Source of the DNA: Shewanella profunda
GTDB lineage: Bacteria > Pseudomonadota > Gammaproteobacteria > Enterobacterales > Shewanellaceae
Direction of reading: 5' to 3'
Assembly (NCBI RefSeq): GCF_023283765.1
Contig: NZ_JAKILG010000012.1
Location: 1-64,000 of the forward strand
DNA length: 64,000 bases
A program made the translations under genes and the position numbers. Below the pieces are notes generated by a model. It searched no databases and had not been told where the DNA came from. It was given only the letters and a program-made list of their open reading frames with translations. Of the stretch, positions 54,419-64,000 are shown piece by piece; the first letter of the stretch is position 1; each line of letters begins with the position of its first letter.

Positions 54419-55084
54419 GTGACTTTTACGACTTGGCAGGCCTTTATTGATAATCAACGTGCTCAGCCCTATTACCAACAGTTAATTGCATTTGTGAATA
54501 AAGAACGGCAATCGGGTAAAGTAATTTATCCTCCTAAGGAGGATGTGTTCAATGCTTTTAAGATGACTCCCCTTGAAAATGTTCGAGTCGTACTGATTGG
54601 GCAAGATCCTTACCATGGCCCAAATCAGGCGCACGGGCTGTGTTTTTCGGTTAGGCATGGCATTAAGCCTCCGCCATCATTGGCCAATATGTATAAAGAA
54701 CTTGTTAATGATATTCCTGGTTTCCACATTCCCAACCACGGCGATTTAACCTTCTGGGCTGAGCAGGGGATTTTAATGCTCAATACGGTATTAACGGTTG
54801 AGCAAGGCCAAGCTCACTCACATGCCAATGCGGGCTGGGAGGAATTTACCTCTGAGGCATTAAAATTGTTAAACGACCAACCTAGGCCGATTATTTTTGT
54901 GCTGTGGGGGAGCCATGCAATAAAGAAAGGTAAAGTCATCACCGCGCCCCAGCATCAAGTGTTGTCAGGGCCGCATCCATCACCCTTATCCGCTTACCGT
55001 GGATTCTTTGGTTGTGGGCATTTTTCAAGGGTGAATCAATTGCTCGCAGCTCGGGGTGAAATCCCCATACAATGGCAAGTTTAA
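54419..55084 (+). CDS. ung: Uracil-DNA glycosylase (family 1)
   Basis: Removes uracil from DNA in base excision repair, 221 residues. The start is GTG at 54419, with GAGGAAG about seven bases upstream. Motifs: [17 protein letters not shown] near residue 60 (catalytic Asp in GQDPYHG), and [18 protein letters not shown] near residue 185 (catalytic His). A terminator follows. Confidence 0.96.
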   Translation: MTFTTWQAFIDNQRAQPYYQQLIAFVNKERQSGKVIYPPKEDVFNAFKMTPLENVRVVLIGQDPYHGPNQAHGLCFSVRHGIKPPPSLANMYKELVNDIPGFHIPNHGDLTFWAEQGILMLNTVLTVEQGQAHSHANAGWEEFTSEALKLLNDQPRPIIFVLWGSHAIKKGKVITAPQHQVLSGPHPSPLSAYRGFFGCGHFSRVNQLLAARGEIPIQWQV

Positions 55085-55093
55085 TCACTAAAT

Positions 55094-55124
55094 AAAAAAG
55101 GTCTTACAGTGTAAGACCTTTTTT
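55094..55124. terminator. Bidirectional terminator between ung and ispB
   Basis: AAAAAAGGTCTTAC-AGT-GTAAGACCTTTTTT. Confidence 0.95.
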
Positions 55125-55147
55125 ATTTCCTAAGCTGAGCATATCAA

Positions 55148-56119
55148 TTAGTGATTACGGTCAACTGATATTTTAGCGAGTGCTACTAGAGCCTCTTTAA
55201 AATCGCTGTCTGGTAATACATCGAGTGCTGCAATGGCTTTTTCCGATTCTTCAATCGCTTTTTGCTGAGTATAGGCCAATGCACCACAGTGATGTAATGC
55301 CGCAACAATTTTATCAATTGCCTGCGTGCCATCACCTTGTTCAATGGCTTGACGAATAAGCTGTCGCTCTTCTTCTGTGCCATGGGCGATGGCGTAGATT
55401 AAAGGTAAAGTGGGTTTACCTTCTGCGAGATCATCACCGATATTTTTACCTAACTCTTCAGTATCTGCGGTGTAATCGAGCAAATCATCGGTTAATTGGA
55501 AAGCGGTTCCGAGGTATTTTCCATAATTCCCAAGAGCGGTTTCATGCTCAGGTGTTGCTCCAGCTAACACGGCCGCGAGTAAGGTTGCAGCTTCAAATAA
55601 TTTAGCCGTTTTACAGTATATGACACGCATGTAGCTTTCTTCTGTCGTGTCAGGATCGTTGCAATTCATTAATTGCAATACTTCACCTTCAGCCAAGACG
55701 TTGGTCGTATCCGCTAATACACGCAGAACTCTCATATTATCGAGCTCGGTCATCATCTGAAATGAGCGGGTGTAAAGGAAGTCACCTACAAGCACACTCG
55801 CACTGTTACCAAACAGGGCGTTTGCAGTCTCACGTCCACGGCGCAGTGTTGACTCATCAACAACATCATCATGGAGTAATGAGGCGGTATGGATGAACTC
55901 AATAATAGCCGCGAGTTTGAGGTGTGCATCACCTTCGTAGCTCACCGTACGTGCAGCAAGCACTGACAGTAAAGGACGAAGACGCTTACCACCACCATTG
56001 ATAATGTAGAAACCTAACTGGTTGATCAGGGCGACATCTGACTCAAGCTGTTTATATATCAGCTGATTGACTGCTTGCATATCAGTGTCAGCCAGTTGAC
56101 GAATAGCGTTTAAATCCAT
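55148..56119 (-). CDS. ispB: Octaprenyl diphosphate synthase (trans-polyprenyltransferase)
   Basis: Makes the polyprenyl side chain of quinones in the cytoplasm, 323 residues as in E. coli. The start is ATG at 56119 (MDLNAIRQLADTDMQ); an ATG eight codons earlier is not family-like. Two Asp-rich metal sites are visible, LLHDDVVDE near residue 82 and TDDLLDYTAD near residue 211; GGGKRLRPL is the substrate-binding start. Divergent from the rplU operon. Confidence 0.95.
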   Translation of the reverse strand: MDLNAIRQLADTDMQAVNQLIYKQLESDVALINQLGFYIINGGGKRLRPLLSVLAARTVSYEGDAHLKLAAIIEFIHTASLLHDDVVDESTLRRGRETANALFGNSASVLVGDFLYTRSFQMMTELDNMRVLRVLADTTNVLAEGEVLQLMNCNDPDTTEESYMRVIYCKTAKLFEAATLLAAVLAGATPEHETALGNYGKYLGTAFQLTDDLLDYTADTEELGKNIGDDLAEGKPTLPLIYAIAHGTEEERQLIRQAIEQGDGTQAIDKIVAALHHCGALAYTQQKAIEESEKAIAALDVLPDSDFKEALVALAKISVDRNH

Positions 56120-56393
56120 AATAGACTCTGGTTGTGGGGCCATTGCGTACCCGGCCTCTATTTTAGGCTCACGTGTTATATAGAATGAATTTTACCTAAA
56201 ATTCTGACATATGACAGCACTAGCACTACTAATGTGCGAGTTATTCCGGCCTTTTTTTATTCTTTCCTAATTAGGGCTTGTCAGAAATGGATTCTTCGCG
56301 TAAACTCCGCGCCCATTGTCAATAAAGTTTTTGTAGCGCCCTGCCTCCCCAAAGTGCGAGCCAGCGTGTTAGGAATATCGGAGTAAAATAGCT

Positions 56394-56705
56394 ATGTACG
56401 CTGTTTTTCAAAGTGGTGGTAAACAACACCGTGTAGCCGAAGGCCACACAGTTCGTTTAGAAAAATTAGAAGTTGCTACTGGTTCTACTGTTGAGTTTGA
56501 TCAAGTTTTACTGATCGCTGACGGTGAAACAGTGCACGTTGGTGCTCCTTTAGTAGCTGGCGGTAAAGTCGTTGCTGAAGTAGTTAGTCATGGTCGTGGC
56601 GAGAAAGTAACTATCGTTAAGTTCCGTCGTCGTAAGCACCACGACAAGAAAATGGGCCACCGTCAGTGGTTCACTGAAGTTAAAATTACTGCTATCAACG
56701 CATAA
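56394..56705 (+). CDS. rplU: 50S ribosomal protein L21
   Basis: 103 residues. Starts [20 protein letters not shown] and ends with the [20 protein letters not shown] rRNA-binding segment. First gene of rplU-rpmA-obgE, divergent from ispB, as is common in gammaproteobacteria. Confidence 0.98.
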   Translation: MYAVFQSGGKQHRVAEGHTVRLEKLEVATGSTVEFDQVLLIADGETVHVGAPLVAGGKVVAEVVSHGRGEKVTIVKFRRRKHHDKKMGHRQWFTEVKITAINA

Positions 56706-56716
56706 TAGGAGTCTAA

Positions 56717-56974
<258 letters not shown>

Positions 56975-56999
56975 TTTTCGAACCTAGCTTATACTGTTA

Positions 57000-57030
57000 A
57001 AGCCCCGCCTTTGGTGGGGCTTTCTGTTTT
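57000..57030 (+). terminator. Terminator after rpmA
   Basis: AAAGCCCCGCC and GGTGGGGCTTT arms followed by CTGTTTTT. Confidence 0.85.
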
Positions 57031-57159
57031 TTATGCTTCTATTTACGCTGTATCAATGATGAGTTTGGTAAATTTTTACCAAATTGAGGGCGTTGGCAGG
57101 TAAGATTGGGAGCAAAGTATCTCGAGTTTTTTGGCGACCGATGAAGTTAGACGGTATAA

Positions 57160-58359
<1,200 letters not shown>

Positions 58360-58386
58360 TATTAATGTCTCAGTTTTGAGAGTCCC

Positions 58387-59148
58387 GTGTACGCAGATAC
58401 TCAAAATGATATTACTCGGCAAGTTGTGCGTGCTGCACAACTTTTACTGGCCTACGGCGCAGAATCTGATTTAGTTGAAGAAATCAGCCAGCGTCTAGGT
58501 CAGGCTTTAGGCCTTGCCAGCGTAGAACTTTCTATTTCCTCAAATTCCCTTGTATTGACCAGTTTGGTTCATGGTCGCTGCATTACCACCACCCGTCGAA
58601 TTCGTGAACATGGTATCAATATGACCATAGTGTGTGAATTACAGCGGATCTGCTTATTAGCTGAAAAAGGTCTTTATGGGCCTAATGAAGTACGTAAACG
58701 TCTCGCCCGTATTGAGCCTAAAACCTATCCACCCGTATTAGTGGTGTTGATGATAGGTTTGTCCTGTGCCAGTTTTTGCCACCTTTTTAATGGTGATTTG
58801 TCCGCGTGTGTGATTACTTTTTTTGCTTCTGCAGTAGGAATGTTAGTTCGTTTAACCATTACCAAGCACCATTTTAATTTACTGGTTAATTTTGCTACCA
58901 CCGCATTTGTTATTAGCATGATTGCGCAAACAGGTTATGTGTTTTCATTAAGTGAAACACCCCAATCGGCGATGGCGGCGAGTGTGTTAATGCTGGTGCC
59001 AGGTTTTCCTATGATTAATGCCATTTCCGACATGGTGAAGGGACATATGAATGTGGGAATTTCTCGCTGGGGACATGCAACCCTATTGACAGTGTCATCT
59101 GTGATCGGGATTACCATTGCTATGCAGCTTGGTGGTATTTTCCTATGA
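58387..59148 (+). CDS. yjjP: Threonine/serine exporter family protein (YjjP-like)
   Basis: 253 residues. A soluble N-terminal part (about 1-110, PF06738 type) and five hydrophobic segments. The start is GTG at 58387. It overlaps the following gene by four bases, and together they form the YjjPB transporter, shown in E. coli to export succinate and related to ThrE. AESDLVEEISQRLGQALGL near residue 26 is family-typical. Confidence 0.87.
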   Translation: MYADTQNDITRQVVRAAQLLLAYGAESDLVEEISQRLGQALGLASVELSISSNSLVLTSLVHGRCITTTRRIREHGINMTIVCELQRICLLAEKGLYGPNEVRKRLARIEPKTYPPVLVVLMIGLSCASFCHLFNGDLSACVITFFASAVGMLVRLTITKHHFNLLVNFATTAFVISMIAQTGYVFSLSETPQSAMAASVLMLVPGFPMINAISDMVKGHMNVGISRWGHATLLTVSSVIGITIAMQLGGIFL

Positions 59149-59618
59149 TGGAACTGCTGAATATGCTTTTACATGACGCATTTTTTTCGGCTATTCCTGC
59201 CGTGGGTTTTGCCATGGTGTTTAATGTTCCTAAGCGCTTTCTGCCTTACTGTGCTTTAGCCGGAGCGATAGGTCATAGCTCGCGTACCTTGATGTTAGAG
59301 TTTGGTCTTCCTATCGAGTGGGCGACATTTGTCGCCGCTGCTTTAGTGGGGATGATTACCATTGGCTTTGCTAGGCGTCATTTAGCGCCTCCTTCAATGT
59401 ATGCGGTGGCGGCTATTATTCCGATGATCCCCGGCACTTACGCATTTAATACTGTTATCGCCCTAGTGCAGTTGACTGCTCAGTCACAGGTTAGCCAAGA
59501 GTTAACAGGGCAAGTGATCAGTAATGGCTTAAAAACAGTCTTTATTCTTGGAGCATTAGCAGTTGGGCTCGCATTGCCGAGTTTACTGTATTTTAGAACC
59601 CGCCCCGTTATTCGATAA
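59145..59618 (+). CDS. yjjB: Threonine/serine exporter family protein (YjjB-like)
   Basis: 157 residues, about four helices, the ThrE_2-type partner of the preceding gene. Features are VPKRFLPYCALAGAIGHSSR near residue 28 and PMIPGTYAFNTVIALVQL near residue 95. ATG overlaps the yjjP stop. Confidence 0.87.
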   Translation: MMELLNMLLHDAFFSAIPAVGFAMVFNVPKRFLPYCALAGAIGHSSRTLMLEFGLPIEWATFVAAALVGMITIGFARRHLAPPSMYAVAAIIPMIPGTYAFNTVIALVQLTAQSQVSQELTGQVISNGLKTVFILGALAVGLALPSLLYFRTRPVIR

Positions 59619-59647
59619 TTCTTTATACCTACAACACAGGAGTGAGC

Positions 59648-60130
59648 ATGCGCATTGCTATGATAGCCGCGATGGCAAACAATCGAGTCATCGGAAAAGA
59701 TAATAAAATGCCATGGCATCTCCCAGAGGACCTAAGACACTTTAAGGCGATGACCTTAGGTAAGCCCGTAGTGATGGGACGCAAAACCTATGAATCAATA
59801 GGCCGACCCCTTCCTGGTCGCCACAACATCGTCATATCACGTCAAGCAAACCTTGTTATTGATGGGGTGACATGTGTGACTTCCTTTGATGCTGCAAAAC
59901 AAGCCGCAGGCGACTGTGAAGAGTTGGTTGTGGTTGGTGGTGGTCAACTCTATACGGAGCTGTTACCTCAGGCCGATATCCTCTATTTAACCCAAATTAA
60001 CCTTGATGTTGAAGGTGATACCTATTTCCCTGAGTGGGATGCCTGCGATTGGCAAGAAACTGAATCCTTATCCTGTATAAATGCTGATGGGTTGGAATAT
60101 CGCTTTATCAATTTGACAAAAAAATGTTAA
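59648..60130 (+). CDS. folA: Dihydrofolate reductase
   Basis: Reduces dihydrofolate to tetrahydrofolate with NADPH, 160 residues. The ATG at 59648 (MRIAMIAAMANNRVIGKDNK) follows GGAG; a GTG two codons earlier is also in frame. Motifs: PWHLPEDLRHFKAMT, VMGRKTYESIGRPLPGR, VVGGGQLY and the active-site Glu near residue 27. It matches chromosomal FolA, not a resistance variant. Confidence 0.96.
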   Translation: MRIAMIAAMANNRVIGKDNKMPWHLPEDLRHFKAMTLGKPVVMGRKTYESIGRPLPGRHNIVISRQANLVIDGVTCVTSFDAAKQAAGDCEELVVVGGGQLYTELLPQADILYLTQINLDVEGDTYFPEWDACDWQETESLSCINADGLEYRFINLTKKC

Positions 60131-60346
60131 ATTAAGTTGTTCTGTTGTGTACCCTGTGCGTATGGATTGTCAATATGTCTAAAGTATTGGATCATATTGG
60201 GCATTTAGTGGTGATGTGAGCTAATCCTGAGGGAGACGCAATATCTAGCCGAAAACTAAGACCATTGTGGCTAATATCATTTAGAGATAGGTGTAGCCCA
60301 TACAAAATTGATAATAAAACTATAAGAAAGTATTAAGGAGTATCGG

Positions 60347-60763
60347 ATGCGTCTTATGCCTGTAGCCTTGGCTGCGTTAATCGGTTTTAGTTATATTTCT
60401 GTTCCAACACAAGCGGCTGCGGCTGGTGCTGATCCACTCGTAGCAAGTATTTGCGATTACGTGAAAGCGAATGATAAAAACCGCTTACGTAAAAAGTTAA
60501 AAGAGAGCCGGGTTAAGTTACGTCAGATCTACAGCGGTATTAGCTGCGATGGTCAAAGTCTGTTGCGAACTGCCTACGGCGCCAGTGCAAACGACGCCGG
60601 AGAGTTTGTCGCTAAGCGTTTGTCCGTGACAGAACTTAATGTGCCAGAATCTGACGGTATGACAATTCAGGCTTGGGCAGAGGCTAATGGTCACGGTGCG
60701 AGTCCAATCACAGCCGCAGTAAAAGAGCGTCTTGGTGGTTCAGCGGGTGGCGAAGAGGATTAA
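60347..60763 (+). CDS. DUF3718 family secreted protein
   Basis: 138 residues with a signal peptide (cleavage likely at TQAAAA, about residue 25). Mature part has two cysteines (SICDYV and GISCDGQS) that may form a disulfide and a basic KNRLRKKLKESRVKLRQIY segment. The family is common in Shewanella, periplasmic, with no known function. AAGGAG precedes the ATG; a terminator follows. Confidence 0.83.
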   Translation: MRLMPVALAALIGFSYISVPTQAAAAGADPLVASICDYVKANDKNRLRKKLKESRVKLRQIYSGISCDGQSLLRTAYGASANDAGEFVAKRLSVTELNVPESDGMTIQAWAEANGHGASPITAAVKERLGGSAGGEED

Positions 60764-60820
60764 CCCTCTTATTGATGAATACCTTAATTTTACAACTCGT
60801 TTGTTTACGTGGGTTAAATC

Positions 60821-60851
60821 AAAAATGCCGAACTTGAGTTCGGCATTTTTG
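60821..60851 (+). terminator. Rho-independent terminator after the DUF3718 gene
   Basis: AAAAATGCCGAACT-TG-AGTTCGGCATTTTTG. Confidence 0.93.
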
Positions 60852-60953
60852 TAGTTCAAATTCGTGGTGGGTTATCCGTATATCAAATTAACTGATTGAG
60901 TAGAGTCTGTATTTTGCTTAAAGCCTAATGTTTTAAAACAAAAGTGTACCTAA

Positions 60954-60980
60954 AGAAAAGGTCGCTTAATGCGACCCTTT
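60954..60980 (-). terminator. Terminator of the second chemoreceptor gene
   Basis: On the minus strand AAAGGGTCGC-ATTAA-GCGACC followed by TTTTCTTT. Confidence 0.85.
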
Positions 60981-61000
60981 AGATTAAATTTGGCTACATT

Positions 61001-63022
61001 TTAAACTCTAAACTCACCCACCGAAGCTTGAAGCTCTTCGGCTAATTTCGCTACTTGGTGGCTAGATTGAGCCGTTTGATCTGCCCCTATCGCGGTTTCT
61101 TCAGATATTGCAGCAATATGTTCCAGTTTTTCAGATACTTGCTGGCTTACCAGATTTTGTTCCTGTGCGGCATGAGCGATGTGTGTGCCAGCATCATAGG
61201 CTTTATGAACTGACTGACTGATCGTTTCTAATGCTAAGTTAGCTTGTTCGGTTTTTTCAACACAGGCATTAGCTTGGGCGCGGCCCATATCCATGGCCGC
61301 TACGGCCTGTTCCGCTCCCAGTTGCAGTACTTCGATCATTTGCTGAATTTCACGGGTGGATACCTGAGTTCGGGAGGCTAGGTTGCGCACTTCGTCTGCA
61401 ACAACCGCAAAACCCCGCCCTTGCTCGCCGGCCCTTGCTGCTTCAATAGCGGCGTTTAATGCTAATAGGTTGGTTTGTTCAGCAATACCACGGATCACAT
61501 CAAGAATGGAGCCAATAGAGGCACTATCTGACTGCACTTTATTGATCACTAAGCCCGCTTTAGAAACTTCATCGGCTAAGGCTAAGATAGTCAGTTTGTT
61601 CTCCTCGGCAATGGCACGCATATGTTGAGTTTCTTGATCTGCCTGCTTGATTTGCTCAAGGGCTTGATCGGCACTCAGTGATACTTGTTGGGCGCTAGAG
61701 CTGAGTTCTGTCGTTGCTGTAGCAACTTGGTCAACTTGACTCTTCTGCTCTTGAATGCCAGAGGTTGTTTGTGCAGTGATCGCTGATGTTTGCTCCGCTG
61801 CCGCAGCAAGTTGGTTTGAGCGGTCTAAAATGCCAATAATCAAACTACGCAGGCTATCGACAAGTCTGTTACAGTTTTTGGCGAGCTCGGCAAATTCATC
61901 ATGGCCTGAGTCATCTAATTTATGGGTTAAATTGCCAGAAGCTAGCACATTAAGCGCGTTATTGACTTGGTGGAGTGAGCGCTTTAAGGGATTCACTACA
62001 GCAAAGCTAATAATAATGGCGGCAACGATAGCGATTAAAACAACGATAATAATACGTAGGCTGGCAGCATCAATTTCAGCCATGGTTGCTTGACTCATAT
62101 TGGTCGCAACGAGTTCGATGTTATTGCTAACATCTTGCATATTGGCATCAATGATTTTTCCATCTTTTTCAATAATCGCGAGCTTATTGATTGACTCTTG
62201 AGTATGAATTAACTGGCTAGATTTGAGTTCTACCATTGACTCTTTGCCTTCGACTAACGCCAAGACTTTGCCAATATCATTATTTATGGATTGTAATGTA
62301 TCCGCTTCGACTATGCCTTGGGCATGGCGATTAACATATTCAAGCTTATTTTTTGTTTCACTGATAATGTAATCGAGTTCTTTAGAAATAAGCTCGTGCT
62401 TACTTGTTTCTTCATTCGTTACTAAATCTGCGATGGTGGTAATAATATTGCCGAGGCTAGTCTCTATGGCGCTGGCCGAGGCAGCAATACTTTGAATATC
62501 TGGATTCGGGCTACTTTCGAGATCAATAACATCGAGTAAAGTCGATGAAGCGTCATCCGCAGCATTTTCGAGTTTTTTCTTTAAGCCTATAAGTAACTCT
62601 TGTTTACTCAGAGCCGATTCCCGTTCAGAAAACATGGCTAGACTGTCATGTTCAAAGGTTGAAAAACTACTACTCAGCTGGGATATCAGTGATGATAGAT
62701 TAGTTTGTCCTTTTACTAATTGGGTGAGATTTGTGATTTCATTTTTAAATTGGGTACTATGACCATCAAATATTTTATGGATATTTGGAATGTTCGTTGA
62801 TTTGGAAGTATGAAAGGCGATTAAAACTTGGCGTTGCTGCTCGCTTAAACTTCCTGTTAAACGGTTGGTTGCTTTTAGTGCCGGTAAGCTTAACTCTTGC
62901 ATCATTGCCGAACTATCTTTAAGGCTAATGTTAGTTAAGTAGGAGGTAAATCCTAGCAATAAAAGTAAAAGTGTAACAATGCTAAATCCGCCAATAACTC
63001 TGGTGGCTACATTAACTTTCAT
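61001..63022 (-). CDS. Methyl-accepting chemotaxis protein with helical-bundle sensor
   Basis: 673 residues. The start is ATG at 63022 ([18 protein letters not shown]) after GGAG; four extra codons upstream are unlikely. One helix near 8-32, a long helical periplasmic part (about 35-325, charged heptads, no Cache motifs), a second helix near 326-350, then HAMP ([18 protein letters not shown]). The signalling domain has tip [20 protein letters not shown]. The helical sensor resembles the HBM/4HB type. Ligand unknown; no CheR pentapeptide at the end. Confidence 0.92.
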   Translation of the reverse strand: MKVNVATRVIGGFSIVTLLLLLLGFTSYLTNISLKDSSAMMQELSLPALKATNRLTGSLSEQQRQVLIAFHTSKSTNIPNIHKIFDGHSTQFKNEITNLTQLVKGQTNLSSLISQLSSSFSTFEHDSLAMFSERESALSKQELLIGLKKKLENAADDASSTLLDVIDLESSPNPDIQSIAASASAIETSLGNIITTIADLVTNEETSKHELISKELDYIISETKNKLEYVNRHAQGIVEADTLQSINNDIGKVLALVEGKESMVELKSSQLIHTQESINKLAIIEKDGKIIDANMQDVSNNIELVATNMSQATMAEIDAASLRIIIVVLIAIVAAIIISFAVVNPLKRSLHQVNNALNVLASGNLTHKLDDSGHDEFAELAKNCNRLVDSLRSLIIGILDRSNQLAAAAEQTSAITAQTTSGIQEQKSQVDQVATATTELSSSAQQVSLSADQALEQIKQADQETQHMRAIAEENKLTILALADEVSKAGLVINKVQSDSASIGSILDVIRGIAEQTNLLALNAAIEAARAGEQGRGFAVVADEVRNLASRTQVSTREIQQMIEVLQLGAEQAVAAMDMGRAQANACVEKTEQANLALETISQSVHKAYDAGTHIAHAAQEQNLVSQQVSEKLEHIAAISEETAIGADQTAQSSHQVAKLAEELQASVGEFRV

Positions 63023-63116
63023 AGGATACTCCAATTATTATTATATTTTTCCAAATCAAAGGGGGATTAAATACAGGGCTGCGCGCAGTCGTTTATCGAC
63101 CATAAGCCGCTTTAGT

Positions 63117-63941
63117 TTAACTCTTTTTTAACCTTTTTTGGGTAATTTTTTGGTCTTTTTCAAGATGCCATAAGGTTAAGTGTTCACCCCAGCAACATCC
63201 TGTATCTAAAGCCTTTAATTTGCTATCACTAACATTTCCCATCAGTGCAGCCCAATGCCCGAAGACTAAAGTGTGGCTTTGACGTAATGGCGAAGTATAT
63301 TCATACCATGGACGTAACTGGGGATCAGTACAATTCTGAGGTGGTTGTTTACAATCAAAATCAAGGTGACCATCGACATAAAGATAACGCATCCGAGTAA
63401 GGGCATTAATACAAAAGCGTAATCGAGTGATGCCTGATGCGGTTGGTTCCCAGCGTTCTGCGGTATCCGTATACATTTGGCTGATTAATGCTTCAAGGTA
63501 GTCATCTTGTTTGAGCGCATGGCTAACGAGTGCCGATTCTTGTCTAAGGGTTTCTAATGACCACTGTGGAGGTACGCCTGCATGGGTCATAATCAGTTGA
63601 TGCTCGGGCAGTTCACGCATGAGTGGCTGTTGTCTAAGCCAGTCAATTAATCCAGTAATATCATCAGCGTTTAGAAGTGTTTTCAGGTTGTCACTTGGTT
63701 TATCACGTTTAAGCTTGCCGTGAATTGCCATCAAATGCAGATCATGATTACCCAATACGGTTTTAGCTGAATCACCAAGGGATTGAAAGAATCTCAGGGT
63801 GGCTAAAGAGTCGGGTCCTCGGGCAACAAGATCTCCCACAGCCCAGAGTTCATCTCGGGATGGATTAAAATCGACTTTTTCAAGTAATTTTTGTAATTCG
63901 GCAAAACAGCCTTGGATATCACCAACAAAATAATGCGCCAC
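63117..63941 (-). CDS. apaH: Bis(5'-nucleosyl)-tetraphosphatase, symmetrical
   Basis: Hydrolyses Ap4A to two ADP and acts as an RNA decapping enzyme in bacteria, 274 residues. The start is GTG at 63941 (AHYFVGDIQGCFAEL) after AAAGGA. Metallophosphatase motifs: GDIQGC near residue 7, VGDLVARGPDS near 36 and VLGNHDLHLMAI near 62. Upstream genes of the usual apaG-ksgA-pdxA group lie beyond the right edge. Confidence 0.96.
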   Translation of the reverse strand: MAHYFVGDIQGCFAELQKLLEKVDFNPSRDELWAVGDLVARGPDSLATLRFFQSLGDSAKTVLGNHDLHLMAIHGKLKRDKPSDNLKTLLNADDITGLIDWLRQQPLMRELPEHQLIMTHAGVPPQWSLETLRQESALVSHALKQDDYLEALISQMYTDTAERWEPTASGITRLRFCINALTRMRYLYVDGHLDFDCKQPPQNCTDPQLRPWYEYTSPLRQSHTLVFGHWAALMGNVSDSKLKALDTGCCWGEHLTLWHLEKDQKITQKRLKKS

Positions 63942-64000
63942 AGTATCCTTTCTAAAGTCAAATCAATGTAATAAGCCTGGAGTTGCTAAGCGGAAGGGTT

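Overview
The window looks like chromosome from a Shewanella-type marine gammaproteobacterium. Evidence: a complete Na+-translocating NADH:quinone reductase operon with its maturation genes, a HugA/HugXZ-HmuTUV-TonB heme-uptake locus, DUF2956 and DUF3718 genes typical of Shewanella/Vibrio relatives, two methyl-accepting chemotaxis proteins, a CioAB-type cytochrome bd oxidase, and a VCR-like integron cassette. This is inferred from gene content and order; no database search was possible.

Layout. 1-700 is non-coding. 703-3108 is a bd-type quinol oxidase (minus strand), divergent from a MocR-type regulator. 4.8-11.5 kb holds metY behind a MetJ-like operator, a decayed DUF2339 gene, rlmG, an AlkB-family gene, bolA, an orphan TRAP solute-binding lipoprotein and luxS. 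11.6-13.7 kb is a TonB-dependent receptor. 14.1-21.4 kb is nqrABCDEF-apbE-nqrM: the Na+ pump plus the enzyme that attaches FMN to NqrB/NqrC and its maturation factor. 21.6-22.5 kb is a heteromeric bacterioferritin pair behind a Fur-like box. Then come a chemoreceptor, dinB behind a perfect LexA box, a LysR/EamA divergent pair, pepD and an M17 aminopeptidase.

The 31.4-34.3 kb stretch is the accessory segment. It holds an isolated 32-codon ORF in a structured leader that ends in a strong terminator, two ~160-bp imperfect direct repeats, a probable transposase fragment, and a single integron gene cassette with a VCR-like attC. It appears to sit at a junction between two chromosomal blocks that, as I recall S. 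oneidensis MR-1, are far apart there.

34.3-43.5 kb is DUF2956 and the heme locus (hmuVUT, exbDB, tonB on minus; hugA, hugX, hugZ on plus) around one Fur box. Then come an MsbA-like ABC exporter, a fadD-like ligase, a ParD-like/methionine aminopeptidase gene pair, and ccoG with a sigma-54 activator gene; four copies of the palindrome CGATATATCG lie in these last two promoters. 52.2-64 kb is mostly housekeeping: a thioredoxin-like membrane protein, a LysE exporter, DUF3144, ung, ispB, rplU-rpmA-obgE, yjjPB, folA, DUF3718, a second chemoreceptor and apaH.

Most promising for new biology: the integron cassette protein of unknown function, the ParD-like/MetAP pair, the CGATATATCG/sigma-54 circuit, and the orphan structured leader with its aromatic-rich peptide.
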